Shown: piece after piece, positions 8,946-17,042 of the stretch | How positions within the stretch are numbered: position 1 is the first letter of the stretch | How the letters are laid out: every line of letters begins with the position of its first letter | Assembly (NCBI GenBank): GCA_965243755.1 | Contig: CBDEVW010000004.1 | Coordinates: 558,001 to 622,000, forward strand | Direction: 5' to 3' | DNA: 64,000 nucleotides | From: JANSWY01 sp965243755 | GTDB taxonomy: Bacteria > Bacteroidota > Bacteroidia > Cytophagales > Cyclobacteriaceae | Notes under the pieces: generated by a model | What the model saw: only the letters and a program-made list of their open reading frames with translations | What the model was told of the DNA's origin: nothing | The model's database searches: none | Program-made: the position numbers and the translations under genes

Positions 8946-10205
8946 GAATTTGTGATAGCCTACGATACGGTCATTTAAGGTGCCTACCGCACGGTGATAA
9001 ACAATGATGTCATATTCGTTTTCTGTCAAAAAGTGAGATCCATCAACCGGGTAAGGTTCAGAGGCGCCAGGAGCGTAAAAAGTATAATTATAATATCCCT
9101 GCTTAAGAGGAGTCTCATATCGATATGCTTGTAACGAGTCATCATAATACATTGCACTTTTGTTGTTGACCTGCCAATCATTGAACCCACCAATCACATA
9201 TATTTTGTTCAACGGGTCTTTGGGCGCTATTAATGTAAATGCTGAATAGATGTAGTCAGCATCCAACTGACCAGCTGCGGGTTCAAGAGAAGTCACAAAA
9301 AACTTTCCATTGATGTCCTGGTTGATGGGTTGAGAGTAAACCGTACTTTCGGAGGGAGCAGCAGAAGCTATCAGAGCAAACCTTCTGTTTTGTTCTACAT
9401 CAAGCTTCGCTACATTGAATCCTTCTACTGAAGTGGTTCTCAGGTCTACTATTCGAAACTCATTTCCTCCCCAAAAGGTGCTTTCGCCTTGAAAATAGTT
9501 GAACTCCATTTTTTCACTACCAAACATAACATTCGTTGGCTTCAGGCCCATTTTGGCATTATCCCATCTTTGGTTTTGTCGAATGGTTACCTGCAATTCT
9601 GTATTAGGATTGCGAACATTCAATCCCTGGTAATCAATCTCAAACTTGATTTGCTGACCGGTTTTCCTGAGTTCCACCTGATTAGGCATTATAGTCTCCG
9701 CATTAATGCTGACTAAATTTTCCACGATCATAAATCTTCTGCTCAGTAGGAGGTCCTGTGGGTTGCTATTTCTGTAGACAGCAATGACGTAGTTTCCTGA
9801 GAGTAACACAGGGGGTATGTTGAATCGGTAATGAGTGTATAAGGTGAGGGCATTTCCAGAAAAACCATAATCATTGATCGGAAATTCATTGTTTTGATTG
9901 ATAAACTCCAGGTCATTGAGAATAGACCGGGTCCAGTCAGCGTTGCAATGGTATATTTTAGCATAAAGGTACTCATACTCATCTCCCAGGACATCAAATT
10001 CCAATGTTAAAGAATTTGTAGACTGGAGGGTAGTGATTGGAGGGTCAAGAGCGTTTTGATTGTATATTAAGCAAGTCCCCACAGAGGGATCATACTTGCT
10101 GTCTGAATAAACCAGCCTTTTTGGAATAAAATTTGTGGATGTGGATTGATCGATTGGGACGCAACCGATCATGATGGTAATAAAGAATATTAAGTGGTAT
10201 TTCAT
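8928..10205 (-). CDS. T9SS plug-domain lipoprotein (DUF5103)
   Basis: A 425-residue protein with a lipoprotein signal peptide (FFITIMIGC, lipobox at about residues 12-15) followed by the DUF5103 domain. Recognisable stretches are YLYAKIYHCNADWTRSILND, SGNYVIAVYRN, and the C-terminal IYVIGGFNDWQVNNKSAMYY, an early-set beta-sandwich. In Flavobacterium, a protein of this family (PlugA/Plug) closes the SprA translocon pore of type IX secretion. It ends inside the 3' end of the convergent cas6. Together with porX and the T9SS-tagged glucanase, it shows that the organism has type IX secretion. Confidence 0.85.
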   Translation of the reverse strand: MKYHLIFFITIMIGCVPIDQSTSTNFIPKRLVYSDSKYDPSVGTCLIYNQNALDPPITTLQSTNSLTLEFDVLGDEYEYLYAKIYHCNADWTRSILNDLEFINQNNEFPINDYGFSGNALTLYTHYRFNIPPVLLSGNYVIAVYRNSNPQDLLLSRRFMIVENLVSINAETIMPNQVELRKTGQQIKFEIDYQGLNVRNPNTELQVTIRQNQRWDNAKMGLKPTNVMFGSEKMEFNYFQGESTFWGGNEFRIVDLRTTSVEGFNVAKLDVEQNRRFALIASAAPSESTVYSQPINQDINGKFFVTSLEPAAGQLDADYIYSAFTLIAPKDPLNKIYVIGGFNDWQVNNKSAMYYDDSLQAYRYETPLKQGYYNYTFYAPGASEPYPVDGSHFLTENEYDIIVYHRAVGTLNDRIVGYHKFLSHAR

Positions 10206-10321
10206 TCCAAATGTATTTGGGTTCGAAATTAAGTATTTTTAAAAAATCTGAATAATGTTACAACCAATTGCTTCCTGCTTGGGTCTACCATGTAGCGTTA
10301 TTCGGACACACTAATGACCAA

Positions 10322-10876
10322 ATGGCCGTAGACGAAAAAGAAATTATAAAAGGGTGCCAAAAAGGTGACCGAACAATGCAACGTTTGCTGTATGAAAGAT
10401 ATTGCAAACAGATGTATGTTGTTGCCTTACGCTATAGCAAAATGCAGCAGGAGGCGGAGGATATAATCCAGGAAGCATTCATCAAAGTTTTTAAGAATAT
10501 AAAAGGATTCAGGCAGGACTCATCTCTGGGATACTGGATTAAAAGAGTGGTCATCAATACGGCACTCAATCATCAGAGAAGTAAACTTTACCTGTATCCA
10601 ATGGTGGACGTAACGGAAATGGTAGAAACTCCCTCTAGTGAGTTGACCATCTCCAATTTTAGTCATCAGGAATTACTGGAAATGATCAAAGAACTTCCTT
10701 CCGGTTGCCAGGTGATATTCAACTTATACGCTATTGAAGGTTATAAACACCATGAAATAGCAGAGATGTTGAAGATTAGTGAAGGGACCAGCAAATCACA
10801 ATACGCAAGAGCAAAGTCCCTCTTGAGAGAAAAGATTTTGGAGAACGAATTGATAGCATATAGAAATGTCGAGTGA
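10322..10876 (+). CDS. ECF-type RNA polymerase sigma-70 factor
   Basis: A 184-residue ECF sigma factor. Region 2 is visible in YERYCKQMYVVALRYSKMQQEAEDIIQEAFIKVF and region 4 in LPSGCQVIFNLYAIEGYKHHEIAEMLKISEGTSKSQYARAK. I chose the ATG at 10322 because the upstream in-frame TTG at 10268 would add 18 residues that do not resemble the family. It overlaps the next gene by 11 bp, which indicates translational coupling with the membrane protein that probably regulates it. The divergent neighbour is the T9SS plug-domain gene. Confidence 0.92.
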   Translation: MAVDEKEIIKGCQKGDRTMQRLLYERYCKQMYVVALRYSKMQQEAEDIIQEAFIKVFKNIKGFRQDSSLGYWIKRVVINTALNHQRSKLYLYPMVDVTEMVETPSSELTISNFSHQELLEMIKELPSGCQVIFNLYAIEGYKHHEIAEMLKISEGTSKSQYARAKSLLREKILENELIAYRNVE

Positions 10877-12479
10877 AGAAGGAAGATCGTTTGAAGATCA
10901 GTGGCAGGATGCTTTCGAAGGAGCGGAGGCTGAGCCACCGGCACACCTTTGGTCTGGCATAGACGGAGCACTTGCTAATGAGGAAGCTGGCATGCTATTT
11001 AAGCAAGTGAGGTTTTATCGCTATGTAGCGGCTGCAGCTATTGTCTTTTGTTGTTCTCTTGTCATCTACTTAATGACGGACTATACTTTCTCAGAAGATA
11101 TTGGAATTTCGCACGAACATACTGATCCCAACAAAGTGGCTGAGGTGGTTGATGAAACATCCTCACAGGATTCAAAAAATCTATCATCTCTATCCTTGAA
11201 ATCAAACCAGGACGATGGTTTCCTCTCTTCTAAGGAGGAAAATCTGCAGGCTAATGAATCTGCCTTAGCTACAAAATCTAATGCAGGCTTCAATGCAACG
11301 TCAGGAACCAGTGAGAAATCAAATCTACCAGACAATAGTTTGACGAATAGTAATCCCGTTATACCATCCATTGAAAGTGAGCATTTAGTCTCAAACAGTA
11401 ATGCAGTGAGTGAGCGCGGGGAATTGAAAGCATCGAAAGATATGCCTTATAGTGCAGGGGATCAGAAAGGAGATGTTGCTTCAGGATTAGTTGTTGAAAC
11501 AAATGCTACCAGTTATTCTAATCACTCAGAAATGATTCCGGAACAAGTGAACTTACCAGAATATAGGGAAGATGCGAAGACAAAAGGTATACTTCGTAGC
11601 AATAACCTTTATGCCAAAAATGATGAGTCTTCACTTATAGCTCATAATCATAATGTTGCAATAAATGGCGTACCGGTATATCATTTTGAAGTCATCAATA
11701 AAAAACAATATCTGGAAGATGCCTGGGCAAGTGTAGAAATAAGTAGCGGACTATTTGAACCTAATTATGATGCTCAGGGATCTGGTTTTAATGCACAGGA
11801 GTTTAATTCCTTTTCCGTAAATCAGTTGAGTGATGCCAGAAATGAAAGACTAGATGTTCAGAACAATGAAGATATGACCGCCGGGACTTCCTATGTCGTT
11901 GGCTTGAATTATGGTGCGCGTATTTCTGATAAGTTTATCTTACAATCAGGACTGCAATACGGAATCTTTGAATCAAGTTCTGTAACCAATACAGTGTTTG
12001 AAACGAGTTCTACATCAGAATTCGCACTTACAAAGCAGTCGCTTAGCAGCCGCTCATTCAATGAGGCGCTTCAGGATGGAAACGTACAGATCAGGTATGA
12101 AAATGTAGAGCTAAGGAATACGTTCACCTTGGCAAGTGTTCCTTTGAAGGCGGGATATGTGATAATGAACAAGAAAGTAAATGTTATTTTAAATGGGGGT
12201 GTTCTTGCCAATGTTTACCTCGGCAATGAACTGACCGACCCTGATAACAACCTGGAAACAGTTCAAATTCGTCCAGGAGAAAATTCACCTTACCGGACGG
12301 TAAATTTCAGTGCCACTACGGGCATGACACTGGGATATAGTTTCCTGGATAACTATGCTTTAACCATAGTACCCAGCTACCAACGATCAATCAACTCACT
12401 TACAAAAGAAACCAGCAATTTCAGGGCCAGCCCTGAAGGATTCGGAATCGCAGTTGGTGTGAGGTATGTATTTAATTGA
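10866..12479 (+). CDS. Anti-sigma-like membrane protein with C-terminal outer-membrane beta-barrel
   Basis: A 537-residue protein with three parts. Residues 1-50 form an acidic soluble segment (FEDQWQDAFEGAEAEPPAHLW) such as is seen at the cytoplasmic end of Bacteroidota anti-sigma factors. Residues 52-71 form a single membrane helix. Residues about 75-280 are a low-complexity Ser/Asn/Glu-rich spacer. From about residue 290 the sequence alternates as in a beta-barrel of the OmpW/PorT-like type (GTSYVVGLNYGARISDKFILQSGLQYGI) and ends in GVRYVFN, a typical outer-membrane terminus. It overlaps the sigma factor gene, so a role in controlling that sigma factor is likely but inferred. No zinc-finger motif is present. 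Confidence 0.75.
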   Translation: MSSEEGRSFEDQWQDAFEGAEAEPPAHLWSGIDGALANEEAGMLFKQVRFYRYVAAAAIVFCCSLVIYLMTDYTFSEDIGISHEHTDPNKVAEVVDETSSQDSKNLSSLSLKSNQDDGFLSSKEENLQANESALATKSNAGFNATSGTSEKSNLPDNSLTNSNPVIPSIESEHLVSNSNAVSERGELKASKDMPYSAGDQKGDVASGLVVETNATSYSNHSEMIPEQVNLPEYREDAKTKGILRSNNLYAKNDESSLIAHNHNVAINGVPVYHFEVINKKQYLEDAWASVEISSGLFEPNYDAQGSGFNAQEFNSFSVNQLSDARNERLDVQNNEDMTAGTSYVVGLNYGARISDKFILQSGLQYGIFESSSVTNTVFETSSTSEFALTKQSLSSRSFNEALQDGNVQIRYENVELRNTFTLASVPLKAGYVIMNKKVNVILNGGVLANVYLGNELTDPDNNLETVQIRPGENSPYRTVNFSATTGMTLGYSFLDNYALTIVPSYQRSINSLTKETSNFRASPEGFGIAVGVRYVFN

Positions 12480-12522
12480 CATACTCACCAAATAAAGTTT
12501 TTGAATCGAAAATAGTGAAGTT

Positions 12523-12621
12523 ATGAAAAGTGTAATCAAAGAAAAATTCAACAGTGTTCTCAGAATGTCCACTCTTGCAATGTTGGTCTTAATCCTATTA
12601 GCATTACTTTATACCGGGTAG
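12523..12621 (+). CDS. Candidate 32-residue single-helix membrane peptide
   Basis: ATG at 12523 opens a 33-codon frame ending in TAG. The product has a basic, amphipathic start (MKSVIKEKFNSVLRM) followed by one strongly hydrophobic helix (LAMLVLILLALLYTG). It lies 44 bp after the beta-barrel gene in a 310-bp gap, on the same strand, and could be the last gene of the sigma-factor operon. I recognise no family. The rest of the gap up to 12791 shows nothing else. Such a short frame could arise by chance, but its composition is typical of real small membrane proteins. Confidence 0.4.
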   Translation: MKSVIKEKFNSVLRMSTLAMLVLILLALLYTG

Positions 12622-12791
12622 ATTAGTCTCGGCGATGGATTATTGTAACTATTTCTAAGGTCAGATGAAGAGCCACAACAACAAGCTTCCAATGCCATAG
12701 GGCAAAAATTATTGACCGAATTAACAAATAGTTTTCTACTTCTCAGTGCAATAAGTAAATTTGGACTCCAAAATTTAATTTGACCCAATAT

Positions 12792-13997
12792 ATGTCCAAA
12801 GTACTTATTATCGGCGCAGGGGGAGTAGGAAGGGTAGTGACCTACAAGTGCGCACAAGTGTCAGAAGTTTTCACAGAGATCATGCTGGCCAGTAGAACAA
12901 AATCCAAGTGTGACGACATTGCTAAAGATGTAGAAAAGGATCTTGGTGTAAAAGTGAAAACTGCTAAGGTTGATGCCGATGTAGTACCTGAACTGGTTTC
13001 TTTGATCAAAGATTTTCAACCGAAGATTGTGATCAATGTGGCACTTCCTTACCAGGACCTTACTATAATGGATGCATGTCTGGAAACAGGTGTGCATTAC
13101 CTGGATACAGCCAACTACGAACCGCCAGAAGAAGCCAAATTTGAGTACAAATGGCAATGGGCTTACCAGGACAGGTTTAAGGATGCCGGGCTTACAGCAG
13201 TATTAGGCTGTGGGTTTGATCCGGGAGTAACCAGCATATTTACAGCTCACGCTGCAAAACACCATTTTGACGAAATTCATTACCTGGATATTGTCGATTG
13301 TAATGGGGGAGATCATGGAAAGGCGTTTGCTACCAACTTCAATCCGGAAATTAACATTAGGGAGATTACCCAAAAAGGAAAATATTATGAGAACGGTCAG
13401 TGGAAAGAAACTGAACCTCATGAAATCTCCAAAATGCTTAACTATCCTAACATAGGGCCAAAAAATTCCTATCTCATCTATCATGAGGAGCTGGAGTCAT
13501 TGGTGAAAAATTACCCAACTTTGAAGAGGGCCCGCTTTTGGATGACTTTTGGCGAGGAATACCTTACGCACTTAAGAGTGATCCAGAATATTGGGATGGC
13601 ATCCATTGAGCCAATTAATTACGAGGGTAAGGAAATTATCCCATTGCAATTCCTGAAAGCAGTATTGCCTGATCCTGGAGAGCTTGGAGAAAACTATGAA
13701 GGAGAAACTTCTATCGGATGTAGAATCAGGGGAGTGAAAGATGGTAAAGAAGCTACCTATTATATCTATAACAATTGCAAGCATCAGGATGCTTACAATG
13801 AAACGAAGGCACAAGGGGTATCATATACAACCGGAGTTCCAGCGATGATCGGCGCAATGATGGTGCTTACCGGGGAGTGGACTGGTGCCGGTGTATTCAA
13901 TGTAGAAGAATTTAACCCTGATCCTTTCCTTAAAAAGCTTGGAGAATATGGATTGCCATGGCATGAATTGAAGGGGGTAGACCTGGAGTTGGATTAA
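12792..13997 (+). CDS. Carboxynorspermidine synthase (saccharopine dehydrogenase family)
   Basis: A 401-residue oxidoreductase. Its N-terminal Rossmann motif is MSKVLIIGAGGVGRVV, followed by ASRTKSKCDDIA and the family stretches GVHYLDTANYE and VLGCGFDPGVTSIF. It condenses aspartate semialdehyde with putrescine or diaminopropane using NADPH to give carboxy(nor)spermidine, in the alternative spermidine pathway. The assignment is firm because the next gene is the matching decarboxylase, overlapping by one base. The ATG at 12792 is preferred to an in-frame TTG at 12780, as it places the Rossmann strand at the N-terminus. Confidence 0.93.
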   Translation: MSKVLIIGAGGVGRVVTYKCAQVSEVFTEIMLASRTKSKCDDIAKDVEKDLGVKVKTAKVDADVVPELVSLIKDFQPKIVINVALPYQDLTIMDACLETGVHYLDTANYEPPEEAKFEYKWQWAYQDRFKDAGLTAVLGCGFDPGVTSIFTAHAAKHHFDEIHYLDIVDCNGGDHGKAFATNFNPEINIREITQKGKYYENGQWKETEPHEISKMLNYPNIGPKNSYLIYHEELESLVKNYPTLKRARFWMTFGEEYLTHLRVIQNIGMASIEPINYEGKEIIPLQFLKAVLPDPGELGENYEGETSIGCRIRGVKDGKEATYYIYNNCKHQDAYNETKAQGVSYTTGVPAMIGAMMVLTGEWTGAGVFNVEEFNPDPFLKKLGEYGLPWHELKGVDLELD

Positions 13998-15133
13998 TGG
14001 CTGTAGATTTCTCATCAATAGCTACTCCATGTTTTGTATTGGAAGAAAAGCTTCTTGAGCGCAATCTTGAGAAGCTTGCCTATGTTCAACGTGAAGCAGG
14101 AATAGATATAATTCTGGCTTTTAAAGGGTTTGCCATGTGGAGTGCGTTCCCGATGGTTAAAAAATACCTCAAAGGAGCAACAGCCAGTTCGCTTAATGAG
14201 GTACAGCTATGTTACGAGGAGATGGGTACTAAGTCTCATACCTACATGGTGGCTTACAGGGAGGAAGAAATTGAAACCATTTGCCAGTTAAGTAGTCATT
14301 TAACTTTCAACTCAGTAAATCAGTTTGAGCGTTTTAGGGATGTTGCCTTAAAAAATGAATGCTCCATTGGTCTCCGGGTTAACCCAGAGTACTCAGAAGT
14401 AGAAACGGACCTTTATAATCCCTCATCACCTCAGTCCAGGTTGGGAATGACCAAAGGAAATTTACCAGCAAACCTACCAGAAAGCATCGAAGGATTACAT
14501 TTTCATGTGCTCTGTGAATCTGACTCATACGCACTGGAGCAAACACTTATAAGGTTTGAGGAGAAATTTGGTCACTACCTGGATCAGATCAAATGGGTGA
14601 ACTTTGGAGGTGGTCACTTGATGACAAGGAAAGGATACGATCTGGAACACCTGATCGCTGTATTGAAATCCTTTAAGGAAAAATACAATGTGGAGATTAT
14701 TCTGGAGCCTGGCAGTGCCATTGCATGGGAAACAGGGTATCTGGTAACTCAGGTACTTGATATAGTGGAAAATGGAGGAGTAAAAACCGCCATTATTGAT
14801 GCTTCATTTACCTGCCATATGCCCGATTGTCTGGAAATGCCCTATAAACCAACCATTCTTGAAGCCAATACAAATCCGGCTGATGGAGATCATTTGTATC
14901 GTATTGGTGGGCTAAGTTGCCTGGCTGGTGATTACATGGAGGCCTACAGTTTTGATCGCGAGCTGCAAATAGGTGAGCGATTGGTTTTTAACGACATGAT
15001 TCATTATACCATGGTAAAGACCAATACATTTAATGGAGTGGCGCACCCTTCTATAGGTATCTGGAGAAAAAATGACAATTTTGAATTAATTCGTACTTTT
15101 GGTTATGCAGATTTTAAAACCAGGCTATCCTAA
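13997..15133 (+). CDS. nspC: Carboxynorspermidine decarboxylase
   Basis: A 378-residue fold-III PLP decarboxylase. The PLP lysine is in DIILAFKGFAMW (about residue 39), FGGGHLMTRKGYD and LEPGSAIAWETGYL bind the cofactor phosphate, and IDASFTCHMPDCLEMPY is the characteristic active-site segment near the C-terminus. It removes CO2 from carboxyspermidine or carboxynorspermidine. Stop and start codons overlap with the synthase gene (TAATG), so the pair is translationally coupled. The following peptidase gene starts inside its 3' end. Confidence 0.95.
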   Translation: MAVDFSSIATPCFVLEEKLLERNLEKLAYVQREAGIDIILAFKGFAMWSAFPMVKKYLKGATASSLNEVQLCYEEMGTKSHTYMVAYREEEIETICQLSSHLTFNSVNQFERFRDVALKNECSIGLRVNPEYSEVETDLYNPSSPQSRLGMTKGNLPANLPESIEGLHFHVLCESDSYALEQTLIRFEEKFGHYLDQIKWVNFGGGHLMTRKGYDLEHLIAVLKSFKEKYNVEIILEPGSAIAWETGYLVTQVLDIVENGGVKTAIIDASFTCHMPDCLEMPYKPTILEANTNPADGDHLYRIGGLSCLAGDYMEAYSFDRELQIGERLVFNDMIHYTMVKTNTFNGVAHPSIGIWRKNDNFELIRTFGYADFKTRLS

Positions 15134-16415
15134 GTACCTTTTATTGTCATATTTATTATTTATTCCCGTCGTTTTATTTGCACAGGCAAGTAGTGAAAAC
15201 ATCCTGTTGGATAAAGAGATTAAGAAAGAACTGAAATCTCTCCTTTCCAGAGAATCAGTAAAACAAGCGTTACAGTTCATCGATAAAGATGCGGAATTAA
15301 CTAATGAGGAACTGATACAAATCAATGAAGTGCCTGCTCCTCCATTTGAGGAGGGCATGCGTGCCTTGCTGTTCAAAGCGCTGCTGGAGAAACATGGAGT
15401 AGATTCAGCCTGGATAGATGGCGCAGGAAATGTAATAGGTCTGCTCAAGGGAAGAAATGATCGCTATGTAGCATTGGATGCCCACCTTGATACGGTGTTT
15501 CCTATGGATACTGATGTTTCGGTGCAGATGTTGGGTGATACATTGTATGCTCCTGGGATTGGTGATGACACAAGGGGACTGGCAGTTGTACTATCTGTGC
15601 TGCGGTCAATTAAGCAAAATGAGATTCAACCTGAATCAAATATATACTTCATCGGTACAGTAGGAGAAGAGGGTTTAGGAGATCTTAGTGGCGTAAAGTA
15701 TCTTTTCAGCGATCAGGGATTGAAGATTGACTCGTGGATCTCCATTGATGGAGGAGGGCTTGGCCGGGTAACCAACAAGGCGCTTGGCTCTTTACGCTAC
15801 AGAGTAACTTTTAAAGGAGCTGGTGGACATAGTTGGGGTAATTTCGGGATAGTCAACCCACACCATGCCCTGGGATTAGCCATTGCTAAATTTGTGAAAG
15901 CTGCCGATGAGTATACTTCTTCTGGACCAAAAACAAGTTATAACATTGGTAGAATTGGAGGTGGAACATCCGTTAATTCAGTGCCCTTTGCTTCATGGAT
16001 GGAAGTAGATATGAGATCAATAGATCCGGAGAGATTAAAAACAATGGATCAGATATTGAAACGGGCTGTCGAGGAGGCTTTGATTGAACAAAATGAAATT
16101 AAAAGATCAGGAGGGGAGCTCGTGGTGGATCTGGAGGTGATCGGTGACCGACCTTCTGGTGAGTTACCTGATGATATGCCTATCGTACAGCGTTCCATTG
16201 CCGTATTAGAATATTTTGATGTAAAACCATCACTTAGCAGAGGCTCTACAAATGCCAATATTCCAATTTCAAGAGGAATTCCTGCTATAACTATTGGAAG
16301 AGGAGGGATTGGAGGTGGTGCTCATTCGCTCAATGAATGGTGGCTGGATAAAGATGGTTATAAAGCTGTCCAATTTGCACTTTTGATACTGCTGATGGAA
16401 ACTGGATGCCACTAA
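15105..16415 (+). CDS. Secreted M20-family metallopeptidase
   Basis: A 436-residue zinc peptidase with a signal peptide (LLLSYLLFIPVVLFAQ). Metal ligands of the M20 family are visible: His and Asp in ALDAHLDTVFP, Asp in GIGDDTRGLA, the catalytic Glu pair in VGEEGLGDLSG, and the final His in GGAHSLNEWW. A dimerisation domain is inserted from about residue 235 (GAGGHSWGNFG). It would hydrolyse peptides or related amides in the periplasm. The ATG at 15105 lies 29 bp inside nspC; an in-frame TTG at 15099 is less likely. It converges on the TPR gene with a 4-bp overlap. Confidence 0.9.
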   Translation: MQILKPGYPKYLLLSYLLFIPVVLFAQASSENILLDKEIKKELKSLLSRESVKQALQFIDKDAELTNEELIQINEVPAPPFEEGMRALLFKALLEKHGVDSAWIDGAGNVIGLLKGRNDRYVALDAHLDTVFPMDTDVSVQMLGDTLYAPGIGDDTRGLAVVLSVLRSIKQNEIQPESNIYFIGTVGEEGLGDLSGVKYLFSDQGLKIDSWISIDGGGLGRVTNKALGSLRYRVTFKGAGGHSWGNFGIVNPHHALGLAIAKFVKAADEYTSSGPKTSYNIGRIGGGTSVNSVPFASWMEVDMRSIDPERLKTMDQILKRAVEEALIEQNEIKRSGGELVVDLEVIGDRPSGELPDDMPIVQRSIAVLEYFDVKPSLSRGSTNANIPISRGIPAITIGRGGIGGGAHSLNEWWLDKDGYKAVQFALLILLMETGCH

Positions 16416-16990
16416 TTGGTTTCCTGAGGTTTTAATTTTCCTTTCATGTACAGGTTATATTCTTCGCAGGTAAGGTAACCATCTCCTCCCGAAAAAGGAC
16501 AGGTCTGGTATAAATTCTCAAGGGCACCTTTTCTGATCAGTACACCTGATCCTTTGCATGCCGGGCAAATCATTTTATCCTGGCTGTAGCAATCAAAATC
16601 ATTGTCCAGGCCCTCACTAATTTCCTGTATTTCTCCTTTGTTTTCCTCCAGAAACGCTACCTCGGAAAGCTCCAGGTATTTTTTAGCTTCTTGATAAAAT
16701 TGACTATCAACCCCTCTGAGTTGTATGTATTTATTAAGCCAGTTGATGGATTGCTTGTAATTGCCAAGATGATAGGCATTTTTTCCAAAATAGAATGCCA
16801 GATTGCTAGGCAGGGGTTTTAGGTGATCAATGACATGAATGAATTTTTCTTCGGCTTCAGCGTATGATCCCTGCTCCATCAATGCTACACCCTCATCAAT
16901 ATACAACTGGAGTTTTGGATCTGATTGTGCACTAAGTTTTGCGCCAGTGAAAAGAATCAGTACTACAAAAAGGAATTTCTTTATCGTCAT
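16412..16990 (-). CDS. Exported TPR protein with DnaJ-like cysteine motif
   Basis: A 192-residue protein with a signal peptide (KKFLFVVLILFTGAKLSAQ), about two to three TPR-like helical pairs (EGVALMEQGSYAEAEEKF, KNAYHLGNYKQSINWLNKYI), and a C-terminal cysteine region. That region has one complete DnaJ-type motif, CPACKGSG, and a second degenerate one, CPFSGGDG, in which the second Cys is Ser. It may still bind zinc through the later CEEY cysteine. I chose the ATG at 16990 because it gives a clean signal peptide; frame extension upstream adds 27 atypical residues. The DnaQ fusion gene is divergent, 52 bp away. Function unknown. Confidence 0.75.
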   Translation of the reverse strand: MTIKKFLFVVLILFTGAKLSAQSDPKLQLYIDEGVALMEQGSYAEAEEKFIHVIDHLKPLPSNLAFYFGKNAYHLGNYKQSINWLNKYIQLRGVDSQFYQEAKKYLELSEVAFLEENKGEIQEISEGLDNDFDCYSQDKMICPACKGSGVLIRKGALENLYQTCPFSGGDGYLTCEEYNLYMKGKLKPQETN

Positions 16991-17042
16991 ATCTCCCAAA
17001 ATTAATCTAATTAGCCGAAAGCATTTTGTTATCTTTATCAAT

